Assembly (NCBI GenBank): GCA_023403845.1
Contig: JAEYDL010000018.1
Location: 1-64,000, forward strand
DNA from: Pseudomonadota bacterium
GTDB lineage: Bacteria; Desulfobacterota; Desulfovibrionia; Desulfovibrionales; Desulfovibrionaceae
Direction of reading: 5' to 3'
DNA: 64,000 nucleotides
The notes under the pieces are model-generated. The model searched no databases. It was given only the letters and a program-made list of their open reading frames with translations, and was not told the DNA's origin. Of this stretch, positions 51,964-61,055 are shown one piece after another. The stretch's first letter is position 1. Every line of letters starts with the position of its first letter. Position numbers and translations under genes: made by a program.

Positions 51964-52707
51964 ATGCTCCGTATTCTCGGCACATCTCTGCTCTCGGCGC
52001 TTCTGTGCGCCTCCCTTGCCTTCGCGGCGGAAAAACCGCTGGTAGTAGCCTCCGACCCGACGTTTCCTCCAAATGAAATGCTCGATATGAACAAGGAAAT
52101 AGTAGGGTTCTCCATTGACTACATCAAGGCCGTGGGCAAGGAGGCCGGTTTCGACGTTCAGGTCAAGAACATCGCCTGGGACGGCATCTTTGCAGCCCTT
52201 GCCTCCCGTCAGGCCGACGTCATCGCCGCGTCCGTCAGCATTACGGACAAACGCAAAAAGGCCATGCTGTTCACCGACCCCTATTATGAACTGCATCAGG
52301 CCGTCGTCATGCCTCAGGGCAAGAGCATTTCCAGCCTTGAGGAACTTGCCGGAAAAAAAGTCGGCGGTCAGATCGGCACTTCCGCCATCGTGCAGACCAT
52401 CCCCAAATCCAAGGTAAAAGCTATCGTCAAAACCTACGACGAAGTGGGGCTGGCATTCGAGGATCTTGCCAAGGGCAATCTTGACGCTGTGATGTGCGAT
52501 GACCCGGTAGCCAAGTATTACGCCAATACGAAAGAGGAATACCGAGACAAATTCCATATCTCCCTCATCACCGGCGATCCCGAATATTACGGATTCGCCC
52601 TGCGCAAGGGGGACGACGAGCTGGCCGAAAAACTGAACGCCGCAATCAGGGCCGTCAAGGACAAGGGCATCGAAAAGCAGATCAACCAGAAGTGGTTCGG
52701 CAATTGA
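51964..52707 (+). CDS. amino acid ABC transporter substrate-binding protein, orphan
   Basis: 247-aa periplasmic protein of the HisJ/GlnH class. Signal peptide MLRILGTSLLSALLCASLAF, cleaved after AFA. Mature features are VVASDPTFPPNEMLD, VGFSIDYIKAVGKEAGF, AALASRQADVIAASVSITDKRK (ligand carboxylate Arg region) and YYGFALRKGDDELAEKLN. GGAGGAATC precedes the ATG. No permease or ATPase gene adjoins; it is flanked by terminators. Partner components must lie elsewhere, or it acts as a scavenger or sensor. Confidence 0.9.
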   Translation: MLRILGTSLLSALLCASLAFAAEKPLVVASDPTFPPNEMLDMNKEIVGFSIDYIKAVGKEAGFDVQVKNIAWDGIFAALASRQADVIAASVSITDKRKKAMLFTDPYYELHQAVVMPQGKSISSLEELAGKKVGGQIGTSAIVQTIPKSKVKAIVKTYDEVGLAFEDLAKGNLDAVMCDDPVAKYYANTKEEYRDKFHISLITGDPEYYGFALRKGDDELAEKLNAAIRAVKDKGIEKQINQKWFGN

Positions 52708-52750
52708 ACCGAACCCCGCTGTGTTCCGATTATTCGCAGAACAAATGAAG

Positions 52751-52778
52751 AAAAGGCAGGGCATTGTCCCTGCCTTTT
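52751..52778 (+). terminator. terminator of the orphan binding-protein gene
   Basis: Perfect 11-bp stem AAAAGGCAGGG/CCCTGCCTTTT, loop CATTGT, with the T run within the stem end. Confidence 0.85.
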
Positions 52779-53204
52779 AACGTATCCCCGCGCGGGATGC
52801 CCTCATGCAGCACAAGCGGAAGTCGGGAATGCCGCTCCAGACCGGTTGCTTGTCATAAAAAGGGTTCTCCCCTCCCTGACGTGACCGTACAGAAAGGCAA
52901 AACGTTGCCCATTCGCTGCGTGGCGCCAGACAATCGTGGTCAGTCCTGACCGCGCAATTTCCACTCAGGTCCGGCAACACGCCGCCATGAAACGAAATTG
53001 ATCCCAACCCTCGCCAGTTCCCCATCGTTTCGCGAAAGCCCATGAATACGACGGCCCTGCTCCTCTTCTCCAGAGCCCTTCAGCAGAAACCCATTTCAAC
53101 TATTTATATTAATTAATATAATTTTACAGCCTCCAGTCAATGGGGCGTCTCTTTCGACTGGAAGTCCATGCCCTCCTGGCCAGGCAGGGCAGGTGCAATA
53201 AAAA

Positions 53205-53226
53205 GGCCCGGCCAGCTGACCGAGCC
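53205..53226 (-). terminator. terminator of the gamma-glutamyltransferase gene
   Basis: GGCTCGGTCAGCTGGCCGGGCC self-pairs with minor mismatches and is followed on the minus strand by TTTTTATT. Confidence 0.75.
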
Positions 53227-53250
53227 TCTGCATGAAATTATTTCTGAATG

Positions 53251-54951
53251 TTACCAGGCCGCTACACAACCATCGGCGCGGGATTCCGTAGCGCCGACGA
53301 GTGTGCCGTCTTCCGTGCGCCAGATGATTTCCCCGCGACCAAAGGATCTGGCCGTGATGTCGTACTTGATGTTATGTCCCATTCGCTGGAGTTTGCGCAC
53401 GTCTTCGGCGGGATAGTGACCCTCGACAATGATATCCTTGTCGTTGGTCCACTGCCAGCGCGGCGCGTCCAGAGCCTGCTGCGGGTTCATGCCGAAGTCA
53501 ATGCAGTTCATGAGCACCTGCACATGGCCCTGCGGCTGCATGAAACCGCCCATAACGCCGAAGGGGCCGACAGGCTTGCCGTCCTTGGTCACGAAGCCGG
53601 GAATAATCGTGTTGTAGGGGCGTTTTCCAGGAGCCACGGCGTTGGGATGTTCGGGATCCAGAGAGAAGCAGTTGCCGCGGTTGTTCAGGGAAACGCCGGT
53701 GCCGGGAACGACCACGCCGGAACCGAAGCCAGCATAGTTGCTCTGAATGAAGGACACCATATTGCCTTCGCCGTCGGCAGTGCAAAGATAGACCGTGCCG
53801 CTCTGCTTGAACTTGCCGGCGACGGGCTGCTGGGCCGTATCCGTGATGAGGGCCCGTCTTGCGGATGCGTACTTCCTGGAAAGCATATCCTTGACGGGCA
53901 CCTTGCTGACCCGGGGATCAGCCACATATTCCAGCGTATCGGCAAAAGCCAGCTTCATGGCTTCAATCTGGATATGGGCGGTTTCCGGACTGCGATGATT
54001 CAGCTTATAGCCATCGAGAATATTCAACGCCATGAGAGCCGCAATGCCCTGACCGTTCGGGGGCAGTTCCCAGACGTCATAACCATGATAGTTCACGCTG
54101 AGCGGATCTACCCATTCAGGATCAACCTGAGCAAGGTCTTCCGCAGTGATGTAGCCGCCGGTAGCCTTGGAAAACTCCACGATCTTCCTGGCGATTTCGC
54201 CGGTGTAGAAAGCATCGGCATTAGTCTGGCCAATAAGTTCAAGGGTCCGCGCGTGATCAGGGAGCTTCCACAGCTGCCCGGCATGGGGCAAAACACCATC
54301 TTTGGAGAACGTGTCCTTCCAGCCCTGGAATTCAGGCCCCTGCGCGGCAAGGTAGCCTGCTCCGTCCTTTTTCCAGTTGTAGGCGATGATGGGCTGAACG
54401 GTGAAGCCGTCCCGGGCATAGCTGACGGCAGGAGCCAGCGTCTCGGAAAGAGGAAGCTTGCCGAACCGCTGGGAAAGGACGGCCCAGGTCTTGGGCGCCC
54501 CGGGAACTGTCACGGCCTTCCAGCCCAGTTCGGGTATGGCTTTCTCTCCCTTGAACACGTCCAGGTTCATGGCCTTGGGGGAACGCCCGCTGCCGTTGAT
54601 GCCGTACATCTTGCCGTTCACCCAGAGAATGGCGAAGTTGTCACTGCCGATGCCGTTGCTGGTGGGTTCCACAACGGTCAGCGCCGCAGCTGTAGCTATG
54701 GCGGCATCTACAGCATTGCCGCCCTTTTTCAGAACATCAAGGCCAGCCTGAGCAGCCAGAGGATTGGACGTGGCCACCATCCCTTTGGAGCCATAAACCA
54801 CATTTCTCTGAGCAGGATACGGATAATAATGAGGGTCAAAAGACCTGATGGGGTCATCCTTGGGAGCGGCAACGGCGGTGGTGGCGCCAAAGCAAAGCGC
54901 CAGAGCAACTGTCGTCAGAACTCCGGACCGTTTTCTGAAGAACGAAAGCAT
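53251..54951 (-). CDS. ggt: gamma-glutamyltransferase
   Basis: Periplasmic autoprocessed N-terminal-nucleophile hydrolase that cleaves gamma-glutamyl compounds such as glutathione, 566 aa. Signal peptide MLSFFRKRSGVLTTVALALC, cleavage near AVAA. Large-subunit markers are GGNAVDAAIATAAALTVVEP and GIGSDNFAILWVNGKM. The small subunit should begin at Thr of TVYLCTADGEGNMVSFIQS. FGSGVVVPGTGVSLNNRG and GPFGVMGGFMQPQGHVQV follow. GGAGGAGAC precedes ATG 54951. It could supply cysteine or glutamate from host glutathione, which is inference. Confidence 0.94.
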   Translation of the reverse strand: MLSFFRKRSGVLTTVALALCFGATTAVAAPKDDPIRSFDPHYYPYPAQRNVVYGSKGMVATSNPLAAQAGLDVLKKGGNAVDAAIATAAALTVVEPTSNGIGSDNFAILWVNGKMYGINGSGRSPKAMNLDVFKGEKAIPELGWKAVTVPGAPKTWAVLSQRFGKLPLSETLAPAVSYARDGFTVQPIIAYNWKKDGAGYLAAQGPEFQGWKDTFSKDGVLPHAGQLWKLPDHARTLELIGQTNADAFYTGEIARKIVEFSKATGGYITAEDLAQVDPEWVDPLSVNYHGYDVWELPPNGQGIAALMALNILDGYKLNHRSPETAHIQIEAMKLAFADTLEYVADPRVSKVPVKDMLSRKYASARRALITDTAQQPVAGKFKQSGTVYLCTADGEGNMVSFIQSNYAGFGSGVVVPGTGVSLNNRGNCFSLDPEHPNAVAPGKRPYNTIIPGFVTKDGKPVGPFGVMGGFMQPQGHVQVLMNCIDFGMNPQQALDAPRWQWTNDKDIIVEGHYPAEDVRKLQRMGHNIKYDITARSFGRGEIIWRTEDGTLVGATESRADGCVAAW

Positions 54952-55098
54952 ACCTGTCTCCTCCATCCAGTGCCGGACATTTTGTTGTACTCCTGTGAGG
55001 ACCTGCTGTCCCCGCTCGAAATGATTCCGAGAAATTCCGCCTCACGGTATCCGGCGCTTGCTCCGGGCGGAAATCGGCGGTGATTATTGGACAGTTTC

Positions 55099-55131
55099 AA
55101 CATTTTTGCAAGCATGTCGTTCAAAAATGTT
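55099..55131. promoter_or_regulatory. inverted repeat upstream of ggt
   Basis: AACATTTTTG (55099-55108) and CAAAAATGTT (55122-55131), perfect 10-bp arms with a 13-bp spacer, 148 bp upstream of the ggt start. Candidate operator. Confidence 0.45.
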
Positions 55132-55392
55132 ATTTCATAAATTTATTTTCTTTTATAGACAGTTATGCATATAGAAAGAGATCTGGAAACGAAACCGGGC
55201 CAAAGGTTTTCCTTCGAGGGCCCCGTCCCGTCCTTACGAAATTGTAAACCCCAAATTCCTCTATATGCCCCAGGGAGGGGTACCCACTCATCTCTTTCAT
55301 CGGTTGCAATCTGCAGCCGTCATCCCGGAAACTCTCTCGAGATCCGGGAACGGAGCGACGATTTCTCGTATCTGTTCTTTCAAAAAGAAAGA

Positions 55393-55443
55393 AAAAGCCG
55401 GCAGACATGGCACTGCTCACCGTGCCTGCCTGCCAGCTTTTTT
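55393..55443. terminator. bidirectional terminator without an adjacent gene
   Basis: Long stem (GCCGGCAG...CTGCCAGC with inner GGCAC/GTGCC) bounded by AAAAA on the left and TTTTTT on the right, so it works from both directions. The nearest upstream protein gene on the plus strand is more than 2.5 kb away. Confidence 0.6.
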
Positions 55444-55794
55444 CCTTGGTCGGAACGAGTCCGGAACGTCAGAGAGGAACCGCAAAAAAGGCGACAATCC
55501 TCTGAAAGTCATGACATAACATACCAACACCGCAAAAAATGAAGCCAATGGCATTGCACCATTCGCCCCGTGCAAGACGTTGATATTATCATGCGGGCTG
55601 GGTAGAGTCGGCTTGTCACAGCAATTCTCAACCGCCCACAAAACCCTTTTCTACCGTTTTTTGCGTATTGTCAACCGAAAAATGCTAAAGAAAAACCGTT
55701 TCACAAATCGGTTCCCTGATGCGCTTTTCGGCTGATAGCGTACTGCGTCCGGGTGAAAATCAGGGTAAAAGTTGGGGCAAGGAACTTTTACTCC

Positions 55795-56229
55795 ATGAAA
55801 ACGTTCGGAGAACGACTCAAGTCGCTTAGAGGCAAGGCCTCTCAGGCGGCGATTGCCGAAGCACTGGGAATACCTCAAACAACCCTGAGCAACTACGAAA
55901 GGAACAAAAACGAACCGAATTTCGCTTTGCTAGACAGAATATGCAGCATATTCAGCGTGAATGTGGAATGGCTGCTCTTCGGGCGCGGTCCCATCCGTTC
56001 CGCTCCTTCCGGTCCAGAATCCCATGCCTGTATGGACAGGAACGATTCCACGGTGAACAGGCAATTTGCGGAGATCAAGGCAGAACTGGAACAGGAGCGT
56101 CAGGAACGTCGTGAACTGAGTCTCGAAAATCGTCACCTGTGGCGGGAAAATGCCGAACTGCGGGAGCGGACGGCAAGGCTCGAAGAACAGCGCGACAAGT
56201 CGGAACATCCTTCGGCGGGTGCGGCCTAG
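55795..56229 (+). CDS. XRE-type helix-turn-helix regulator with coiled-coil tail
   Basis: 144 aa. Residues 1-65 are a lambda-repressor-like HTH (FGERLKSLRGKASQAAIAEAL, PQTTLSNYERNKNEPNFALLDRIC) ending VEWLLFGRGP, as in phage or Desulfovibrio C1-like regulators. Residues 85-135 are rich in Glu/Arg with heptads (AEIKAELEQERQERRELSLEN), a likely coiled coil for dimerisation. There is no peptidase or ligand domain. AAGGAAC precedes ATG 55795. Target unknown. Confidence 0.85.
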   Translation: MKTFGERLKSLRGKASQAAIAEALGIPQTTLSNYERNKNEPNFALLDRICSIFSVNVEWLLFGRGPIRSAPSGPESHACMDRNDSTVNRQFAEIKAELEQERQERRELSLENRHLWRENAELRERTARLEEQRDKSEHPSAGAA

Positions 56230-56737
56230 GAGGACGGATCCGCGGTCCTGCGAATGAAGAATGCCGTTTTCCGCCCGGAAAACGGAAAAGAATCCCGCGG
56301 TCGCTCTCTCATGATCTTGACCGGAAAACGGGGAGGCATCCTCATCGCGGACCGCGATCCTGTCCTTTCTGCATGTCCGCAACCAGGCCGTTGACCTGTT
56401 CACTCCGGGCTACGAAACGATACAGCATTGCGCGGAACGGAAATGCTGGCCGGTGATCCCCGCCGAAACGCTATGCGCTGCATTCCCGGAGGAACGGAAG
56501 GGGCAACACCATTCTCCGCACGCGACGCCATCCGTGGCGCGGTATTCCCGTGCTGCTCTTCCCGCGCTCTGCCGGACGATCCTTTCTGGTCGTCTTCCCC
56601 GAAGACAGGCTCAGGGTGAAAAACGTCCATTCTCCCAAGGCCGTTCTCCCGGAACAGACAAGAGCAGCGCAGATCAAAAAAGCCCCGGCGTCGAGCGCAC
56701 GGGGCAAACAGCTTTCCGGGGCGCATCCCGAAAGCGG
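56230..56737. other. 508-bp region between convergent genes
   Basis: GC-rich, no credible gene. The terminator of the thioesterase gene lies at its right end (56682-56705). Confidence 0.45.
56682..56705 (-). terminator. terminator of the FlK-like thioesterase gene
   Basis: GCCCCG...CGGGGC arms with inner GCG/CGC pairs, followed on the minus strand by TTTTTT. Confidence 0.85.
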
Positions 56738-57136
56738 CTACATCGAGGCCAGCTTTTCCCGGACCCGTTCTTCAAACCTTTCCTTGTTCACGATGGCTCT
56801 GACATGCGTTCCCCTGCCGATGAGTCCGGCCTCGTCATAAGCTTCGACCTTAAAGGTCAGAATCTTTCCATTGGGAGCGATTTCCATCAGTTCTGTCTCA
56901 AAATGCACCTTCATGCCCAAAGGGGTAGCCGCGACATGGGATACGTCCACATGCGCGCCCACGGTCGTCTGCCCCTCGGCCAGTTCTCCCGCAACCGAAG
57001 CAGCCGCCGTACCTTCGATGCCTGCAATCATTGCCGGAGTCGCGTATACGGCCACAAGGCCGCTCCCGGCCCGGCTGGCCAGCAGTTCTTCCGTCACCAC
57101 CACTTCCGAATAGCCCTTCATGCCAGTCTTCAACAT
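56738..57136 (-). CDS. FlK-like hotdog thioesterase
   Basis: 132-aa single hotdog-fold protein resembling fluoroacetyl-CoA thioesterase FlK. The FlK catalytic triad is conserved with identical spacing: Thr33 (VYATPAM), Glu41 (AGIEG) and His67 (VSHVAATP), matching FlK Thr42, Glu50, His76. AATP and GTHVRAIV are also shared. Start ATG 57136 follows AGGTGACG. Non-fluorinated relatives are widespread and probably hydrolyse small acyl-CoAs; FlK's fluorine-specific Phe residues were not examined. Monocistronic. Confidence 0.85.
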   Translation of the reverse strand: MLKTGMKGYSEVVVTEELLASRAGSGLVAVYATPAMIAGIEGTAAASVAGELAEGQTTVGAHVDVSHVAATPLGMKVHFETELMEIAPNGKILTFKVEAYDEAGLIGRGTHVRAIVNKERFEERVREKLASM

Positions 57137-57447
57137 ATTCGTCACCTGTAGCGAGAGTTGAGGTTCGAAGGCGGGATATCCCCCGCCGCTACGCCGGCAT
57201 ATCCTGCCGTCCAATTGCCGGTTTCACAATAAGACATGTTTCAACAAAGGCAAATACTCTCACCAGAAACAAATATCATAATTATAATCAATAAATTATA
57301 AAAGCAGAATTTTTCCTGAAGTGTTTCCTTGCGCTCCTGATGCCGTCTCATGCGTCATGTTGCAAAATTTTACTTTATGCACAATACTTTTCCCCCTCAA
57401 TGCACGGGCGGACAGCAGCTTCGGCCCGAAACTCTGAAGAGGAAACC
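57137..57447. other. 311-bp divergent intergenic region
   Basis: AT-rich centre (57260-57310) with TTATAAT/ATTATAA words; upstream DNA for the thioesterase (minus) and the hyf-like operon (plus). No clear consensus promoter. Confidence 0.45.
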
Positions 57448-59469
57448 ATGGATTGTCTTCTTGCCGCTCTCCTGCTGCTCGCCATTTTCGCGGTCGCAGC
57501 GGGAGGCATCGCCCTTTTGCCACTGACGGAACGGACCACCCGGCTGGCCAACTGCATCGGTCCGTTCGGCGCCGTGCTCGGCTGTCTGACAGGTCTGTAC
57601 GCCGCTGCAGCAGGAGGCTGGAGTTCGTCTCTGACGCTGACCCTGCCGTGGGGGCTTCCCATCGGAACCTGCGTGCTGGGTCTGGACCCCCTGACCCGGC
57701 TGTTTCTTTTTCCCGTCTTCGGTTTGGGGGCCGTCTGTGCGCTGGCCGGCGGCATTTCACTGCGCCACACCGAGACGGGTACGCACAATCTGGGAGCGCA
57801 CTGGTTCTTCTATCTGCTGCTTGTTCTCGGCATGGCCATGGTCATGACGGCGCGCGATGCGGTACTGTTCATCATCGCCTGGGAGCTGATGTCGCTCGCG
57901 CCGTTCTTTCTGATCGACTTCAATGACGGAGACAGCCTGGTCCGCGACGCATCATGGGTCTATCTGGTCGCCGCGCATCTCGGAGCCGTTCTGCTCATCG
58001 CCTTTTTCGCGCTGCTCTGGCAACAGGGAGGCGATACCTCCTTCGCCCGGCTCTCCATGCTTCCCGCAGGGGCGTATACGCCGGCGCTCTTCATTCTGGC
58101 CGTGCTCGGCTTCGGAGCCAAGGCAGGTCTGGCGCCGCTGCACGTGTGGCTTCCCGAGGCCCATCCCGCTGCGCCGAGCCATGTTTCGGCCCTGCTTTCC
58201 GGGGCCATGATCAACGCGGGACTTTACGGCATCATCCGGGTTCTCGACTTCCTTGGTCCCAGAGAAGATTTCTCCGCCTGGTGGGGCTGGCTCCTGCTTT
58301 TCATGGGGCTTGCCACAGGCGTCATGGGCATCCTGAAAGCCATGGCGCAAACCCATCTTAAACGGATGCTCGCCTACTCCAGCGTGGAAAACATGGGGCT
58401 TATGCTCATGGGCGTCGGCATCGGCATCATCGGCATCGCATCGGAAAACGCCTGGATCGCTGTTCTCGGCTTCGCGGGAGCGCTTTTCCATATGCTGAAC
58501 CATGCGGCCTTCAAGGGGCTGCTGTTTCTCTGCGCCGGGGAAATCCTGCACGCCGTGGGCACGGTTCGCATGGATCAGCTCGGCGGCCTGCAGAAACGAC
58601 TTCCGCTCGTGGGCTGTCTGTTCGCGCTCGGAGCCGCCGCCATCGCCTGTCTGCCTCCGCTGAACGGCTTTGCCGGAGAACTGGTGCTGATCCTCTCTCT
58701 GGTCAAGGGAACGACGCTTTCCGGCGTGGAAAATCAGCTCGGTCTGTTTACGGCGCTGACCGGACTCGCTCTTGTCAGCGGGCTGGCCGCCGCCACCTAT
58801 TCCAAGGCCTACGGCATGACCTTTCTTGGAGAACCGCGCACCGGCTTCGCCGCTTCCGCAGTCTCGCCTTCCTGGAAGGCGCTCCTGCCGCTGACCGTCC
58901 CGGCGCTCATCTGCATTCTGGGAGGACTTGCCGCTCCCGTCCTTTTTTCCGATGTGGCTGCGGCCGCGCTGAAGGTCGCGCATATTCCGACCGCACAGCT
59001 GGCGGATGCCGAAAACGGCATTCACAGCGCCGGGGACATTCTGTCCACGACGTCCATGCTCGGCATCGCCTGCATTCTGCTGACCCTGCTGCTCCTCGGC
59101 CTGCGCCGACGTCTTCTTCACAACCGCTCCGTCCGCGAATCCGGGACATGGAGCTGCGGCTACCAGTTCGGGACACCCCGCATTCAGTACACGGACGCCT
59201 CGTTCTCCGAACCCACGGCCAAGCTGTTTTCCTCCGCCATGGGGCTTCGGGTCCAGGTACAACGTGACGACAGCTACTTCCCCGATCATGGACAATTCGC
59301 CATTTCCGCCCCCGACAGACTGCGTACAGGTCTGTTCACGCCGCTTTTCGAAGCCGTGGAAAGGGCCTGCAATGCCTTGAAGATTGTCCAGCACGGCAGA
59401 ATTCATCTGTATATTCTGTATATCCTCGCCACTGTGGTGGCGCTTCTGGTCTGGGGACTGCACGCATGA
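57448..59469 (+). CDS. hyfB: HyfB-like antiporter-type membrane subunit
   Basis: 673-aa subunit related to complex I NuoL/M and Mrp antiporters, with about 16 helices, expected to move ions across the inner membrane. The family signature LHVWLPEAHPAAPSHVSALLSG is near residue 230. VMTARDAVLFIIAWELMSLAPFF contains the conserved Glu of the proton path, and LKRMLAYSSVENMG the lysine region. GAGGAAACC precedes ATG 57448. First gene of a hyfBCEFG order; no hyfA ferredoxin precedes it. Confidence 0.93.
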   Translation: MDCLLAALLLLAIFAVAAGGIALLPLTERTTRLANCIGPFGAVLGCLTGLYAAAAGGWSSSLTLTLPWGLPIGTCVLGLDPLTRLFLFPVFGLGAVCALAGGISLRHTETGTHNLGAHWFFYLLLVLGMAMVMTARDAVLFIIAWELMSLAPFFLIDFNDGDSLVRDASWVYLVAAHLGAVLLIAFFALLWQQGGDTSFARLSMLPAGAYTPALFILAVLGFGAKAGLAPLHVWLPEAHPAAPSHVSALLSGAMINAGLYGIIRVLDFLGPREDFSAWWGWLLLFMGLATGVMGILKAMAQTHLKRMLAYSSVENMGLMLMGVGIGIIGIASENAWIAVLGFAGALFHMLNHAAFKGLLFLCAGEILHAVGTVRMDQLGGLQKRLPLVGCLFALGAAAIACLPPLNGFAGELVLILSLVKGTTLSGVENQLGLFTALTGLALVSGLAAATYSKAYGMTFLGEPRTGFAASAVSPSWKALLPLTVPALICILGGLAAPVLFSDVAAAALKVAHIPTAQLADAENGIHSAGDILSTTSMLGIACILLTLLLLGLRRRLLHNRSVRESGTWSCGYQFGTPRIQYTDASFSEPTAKLFSSAMGLRVQVQRDDSYFPDHGQFAISAPDRLRTGLFTPLFEAVERACNALKIVQHGRIHLYILYILATVVALLVWGLHA

Positions 59470-60401
59470 ACGCATCCACATGGCTTTATGCCCTTCAATT
59501 CATTCTGGCTCTGCTGCTCGCTCCGCTCCTGTCCGGGATCATCAACCGGGTGAAGGCCACGGTCGCTGGACGCCACGGCAAGCCTGTTCTTCAACTGTAC
59601 TTCGACATTGCGAAACTGCTCGGGAAAGGCGAAGTCCTGAGCCGCACCACGAGCTGGGTTTTCAGAATCGGCCCGGCAGTCGCTCTGGCCGCGACTGCAT
59701 GCGCTCTGGCGCTGCTGCCCCTCGGCGGCGCGGTCTCCCCGTTGCGCGCGCAGGGCGATTTCGTTCTTGCAGCCTACCTGCTCGGCGTGGGGCGCTTTGC
59801 CGTCATTCTGTCCGCACTCGACACGGGTTCTCCCTTCGAAGGCATGGGCGCCAGCCGTGAAGCGGCCTTTTCCGCGCTCGCGGAACCCGTGCTCTTCCTC
59901 TGCTTTCTGGCCGTCCTCGGTACGGCTTCGGATTTGGGACTCTCCCTCGATCTGTCCCTCTCGACCATGTTCGGCGGCGTTCCCGCCACGGGCTGGATGC
60001 TTGGACGGTCCGAACTGTTGCTGATCCCCGCGGTGCTTTTCATTCTGCTGCTTGTCGAAAACTGCCGCATTCCCGTTGACGATCCCAATACGCACCTTGA
60101 ACTGACCATGATTCATGAGGCAATGATTCTTGACCATTCCGGACCGAACCTTGCCTTCATCCTGTACGGGGCGGCTCTCAAGCTCTGGTTCTTCGCCGCG
60201 CTTCTGGCGGGAATTCTGGTGCCCTCCGGCAACCCATGGGTTCAGATCGCGGGCTATTTCGCCGTCATTTTCGCGTCCGCCATCGTGGTCGGCATCGTGG
60301 AGTCCGTCATGGCCCGCCTGAGAATGGCCTGGATTTCCCAACTTCTGGGCATGGCGGGCGCGCTTGCCGCCTTTGCCCTCATCCTGACGCAGGTGAGGTA
60401 G
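59466..60401 (+). CDS. hyfC: HyfC-like NuoH-type membrane subunit
   Basis: 311-aa NuoH/HycD homologue with about eight helices linking the soluble arm to the antiporter subunits. Conserved cytoplasmic loop ENCRIPVDDPNTHLELTMIHEAMILDHSGP (in pieces near residues 198-228) and GRHGKPVLQLYFDIAKLLGK near the start. It overlaps hyfB by four bases. Confidence 0.94.
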   Translation: MNASTWLYALQFILALLLAPLLSGIINRVKATVAGRHGKPVLQLYFDIAKLLGKGEVLSRTTSWVFRIGPAVALAATACALALLPLGGAVSPLRAQGDFVLAAYLLGVGRFAVILSALDTGSPFEGMGASREAAFSALAEPVLFLCFLAVLGTASDLGLSLDLSLSTMFGGVPATGWMLGRSELLLIPAVLFILLLVENCRIPVDDPNTHLELTMIHEAMILDHSGPNLAFILYGAALKLWFFAALLAGILVPSGNPWVQIAGYFAVIFASAIVVGIVESVMARLRMAWISQLLGMAGALAAFALILTQVR

Positions 60402-60404
60402 ACA

Positions 60405-61049
60405 ATGTCCGCACTCTTTCAGCTGCTTCTGCTTGTTCTGATGCTCAACAATCTGCTTCTGGCGGGCGTGGACCGATTGCCCTCCCTGATCCGCCAGGTG
60501 ACCGTCCAGGGAGTTCTGCTCGCCCTGCTGCTGATGTTCCCCGGCGCTCACGGGTCCAGCATCGAGCATCTGTTTCTGGCCTTTGCGGTTCTGCTGATCA
60601 AGGGCGTTGCCTTCCCCATGCTGCTGCGCCGGACACTCAGAAAAGTATCCGTCGAGCCGCGCGCAGAAGCCCGGCTGGGATGCGGCCTGTCCGTCGTCGC
60701 CTGCATGATCGGGCTGGCCTTTTCCCTGTGGCTCGAAGCGCAGCTTCCCATCCAGCCCGGTCTTTTCCCCTCCCTGCTGTTGCCGGCGGCGCTGATGACG
60801 CTTTTCAGCGGACTCATCCTCGTCGTCGGGCGAACCAAGGCCCTGTCTCAGGTCATCGGCTATCTGGTGGCGGAAAACGGCATCTTTCTGCTCGGCATTC
60901 CGCTGATGGCCGAAGGGGCCGTGTGGTTTGAACTGACCATTCTGCTCGACGTCTTCGTCGCCGTGTTCGTCATGGGCATCGCCATCAACCATATCAACAA
61001 GACGTTCGAATCCATCGACGTCGGCCGCTTCTGCAGCCTCAGGGACTGA
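60405..61049 (+). CDS. hyfE: HyfE-like membrane subunit
   Basis: 214-aa protein with six or so helices, NuoK-like in its C-terminal half (ALSQVIGYLVAENGIFLLGI with the membrane glutamate, and ELTILLDVFVAVFVMGIAI). It starts 3 bp after hyfC. Part of the ion-translocating membrane arm. Confidence 0.92.
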   Translation: MSALFQLLLLVLMLNNLLLAGVDRLPSLIRQVTVQGVLLALLLMFPGAHGSSIEHLFLAFAVLLIKGVAFPMLLRRTLRKVSVEPRAEARLGCGLSVVACMIGLAFSLWLEAQLPIQPGLFPSLLLPAALMTLFSGLILVVGRTKALSQVIGYLVAENGIFLLGIPLMAEGAVWFELTILLDVFVAVFVMGIAINHINKTFESIDVGRFCSLRD

Positions 61050-61055
61050 TGAACC

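Larger units (their letters stand above)
52708..53250. other. 543-bp region between convergent genes
   Basis: Contains the two terminators at 52751-52778 and 53205-53226. An isolated AT-rich stretch holds a 16-bp perfect palindrome TATATTAATTAATATA (53105-53120). No credible gene. Confidence 0.5.
54952..55794. other. 843-bp divergent intergenic region
   Basis: Contains a 10-bp-arm inverted repeat (55099-55131) upstream of ggt and an isolated bidirectional terminator (55393-55443). No open frame here looks like a gene, but an untranslated RNA ending at the terminator is possible. Confidence 0.5.

Noticed and set aside
55165..55542. 125-codon plus-strand frame in the ggt/XRE gap
   Set aside because: Runs straight through the strong hairpin at 55393-55443, no ribosome site, and the translation looks random.
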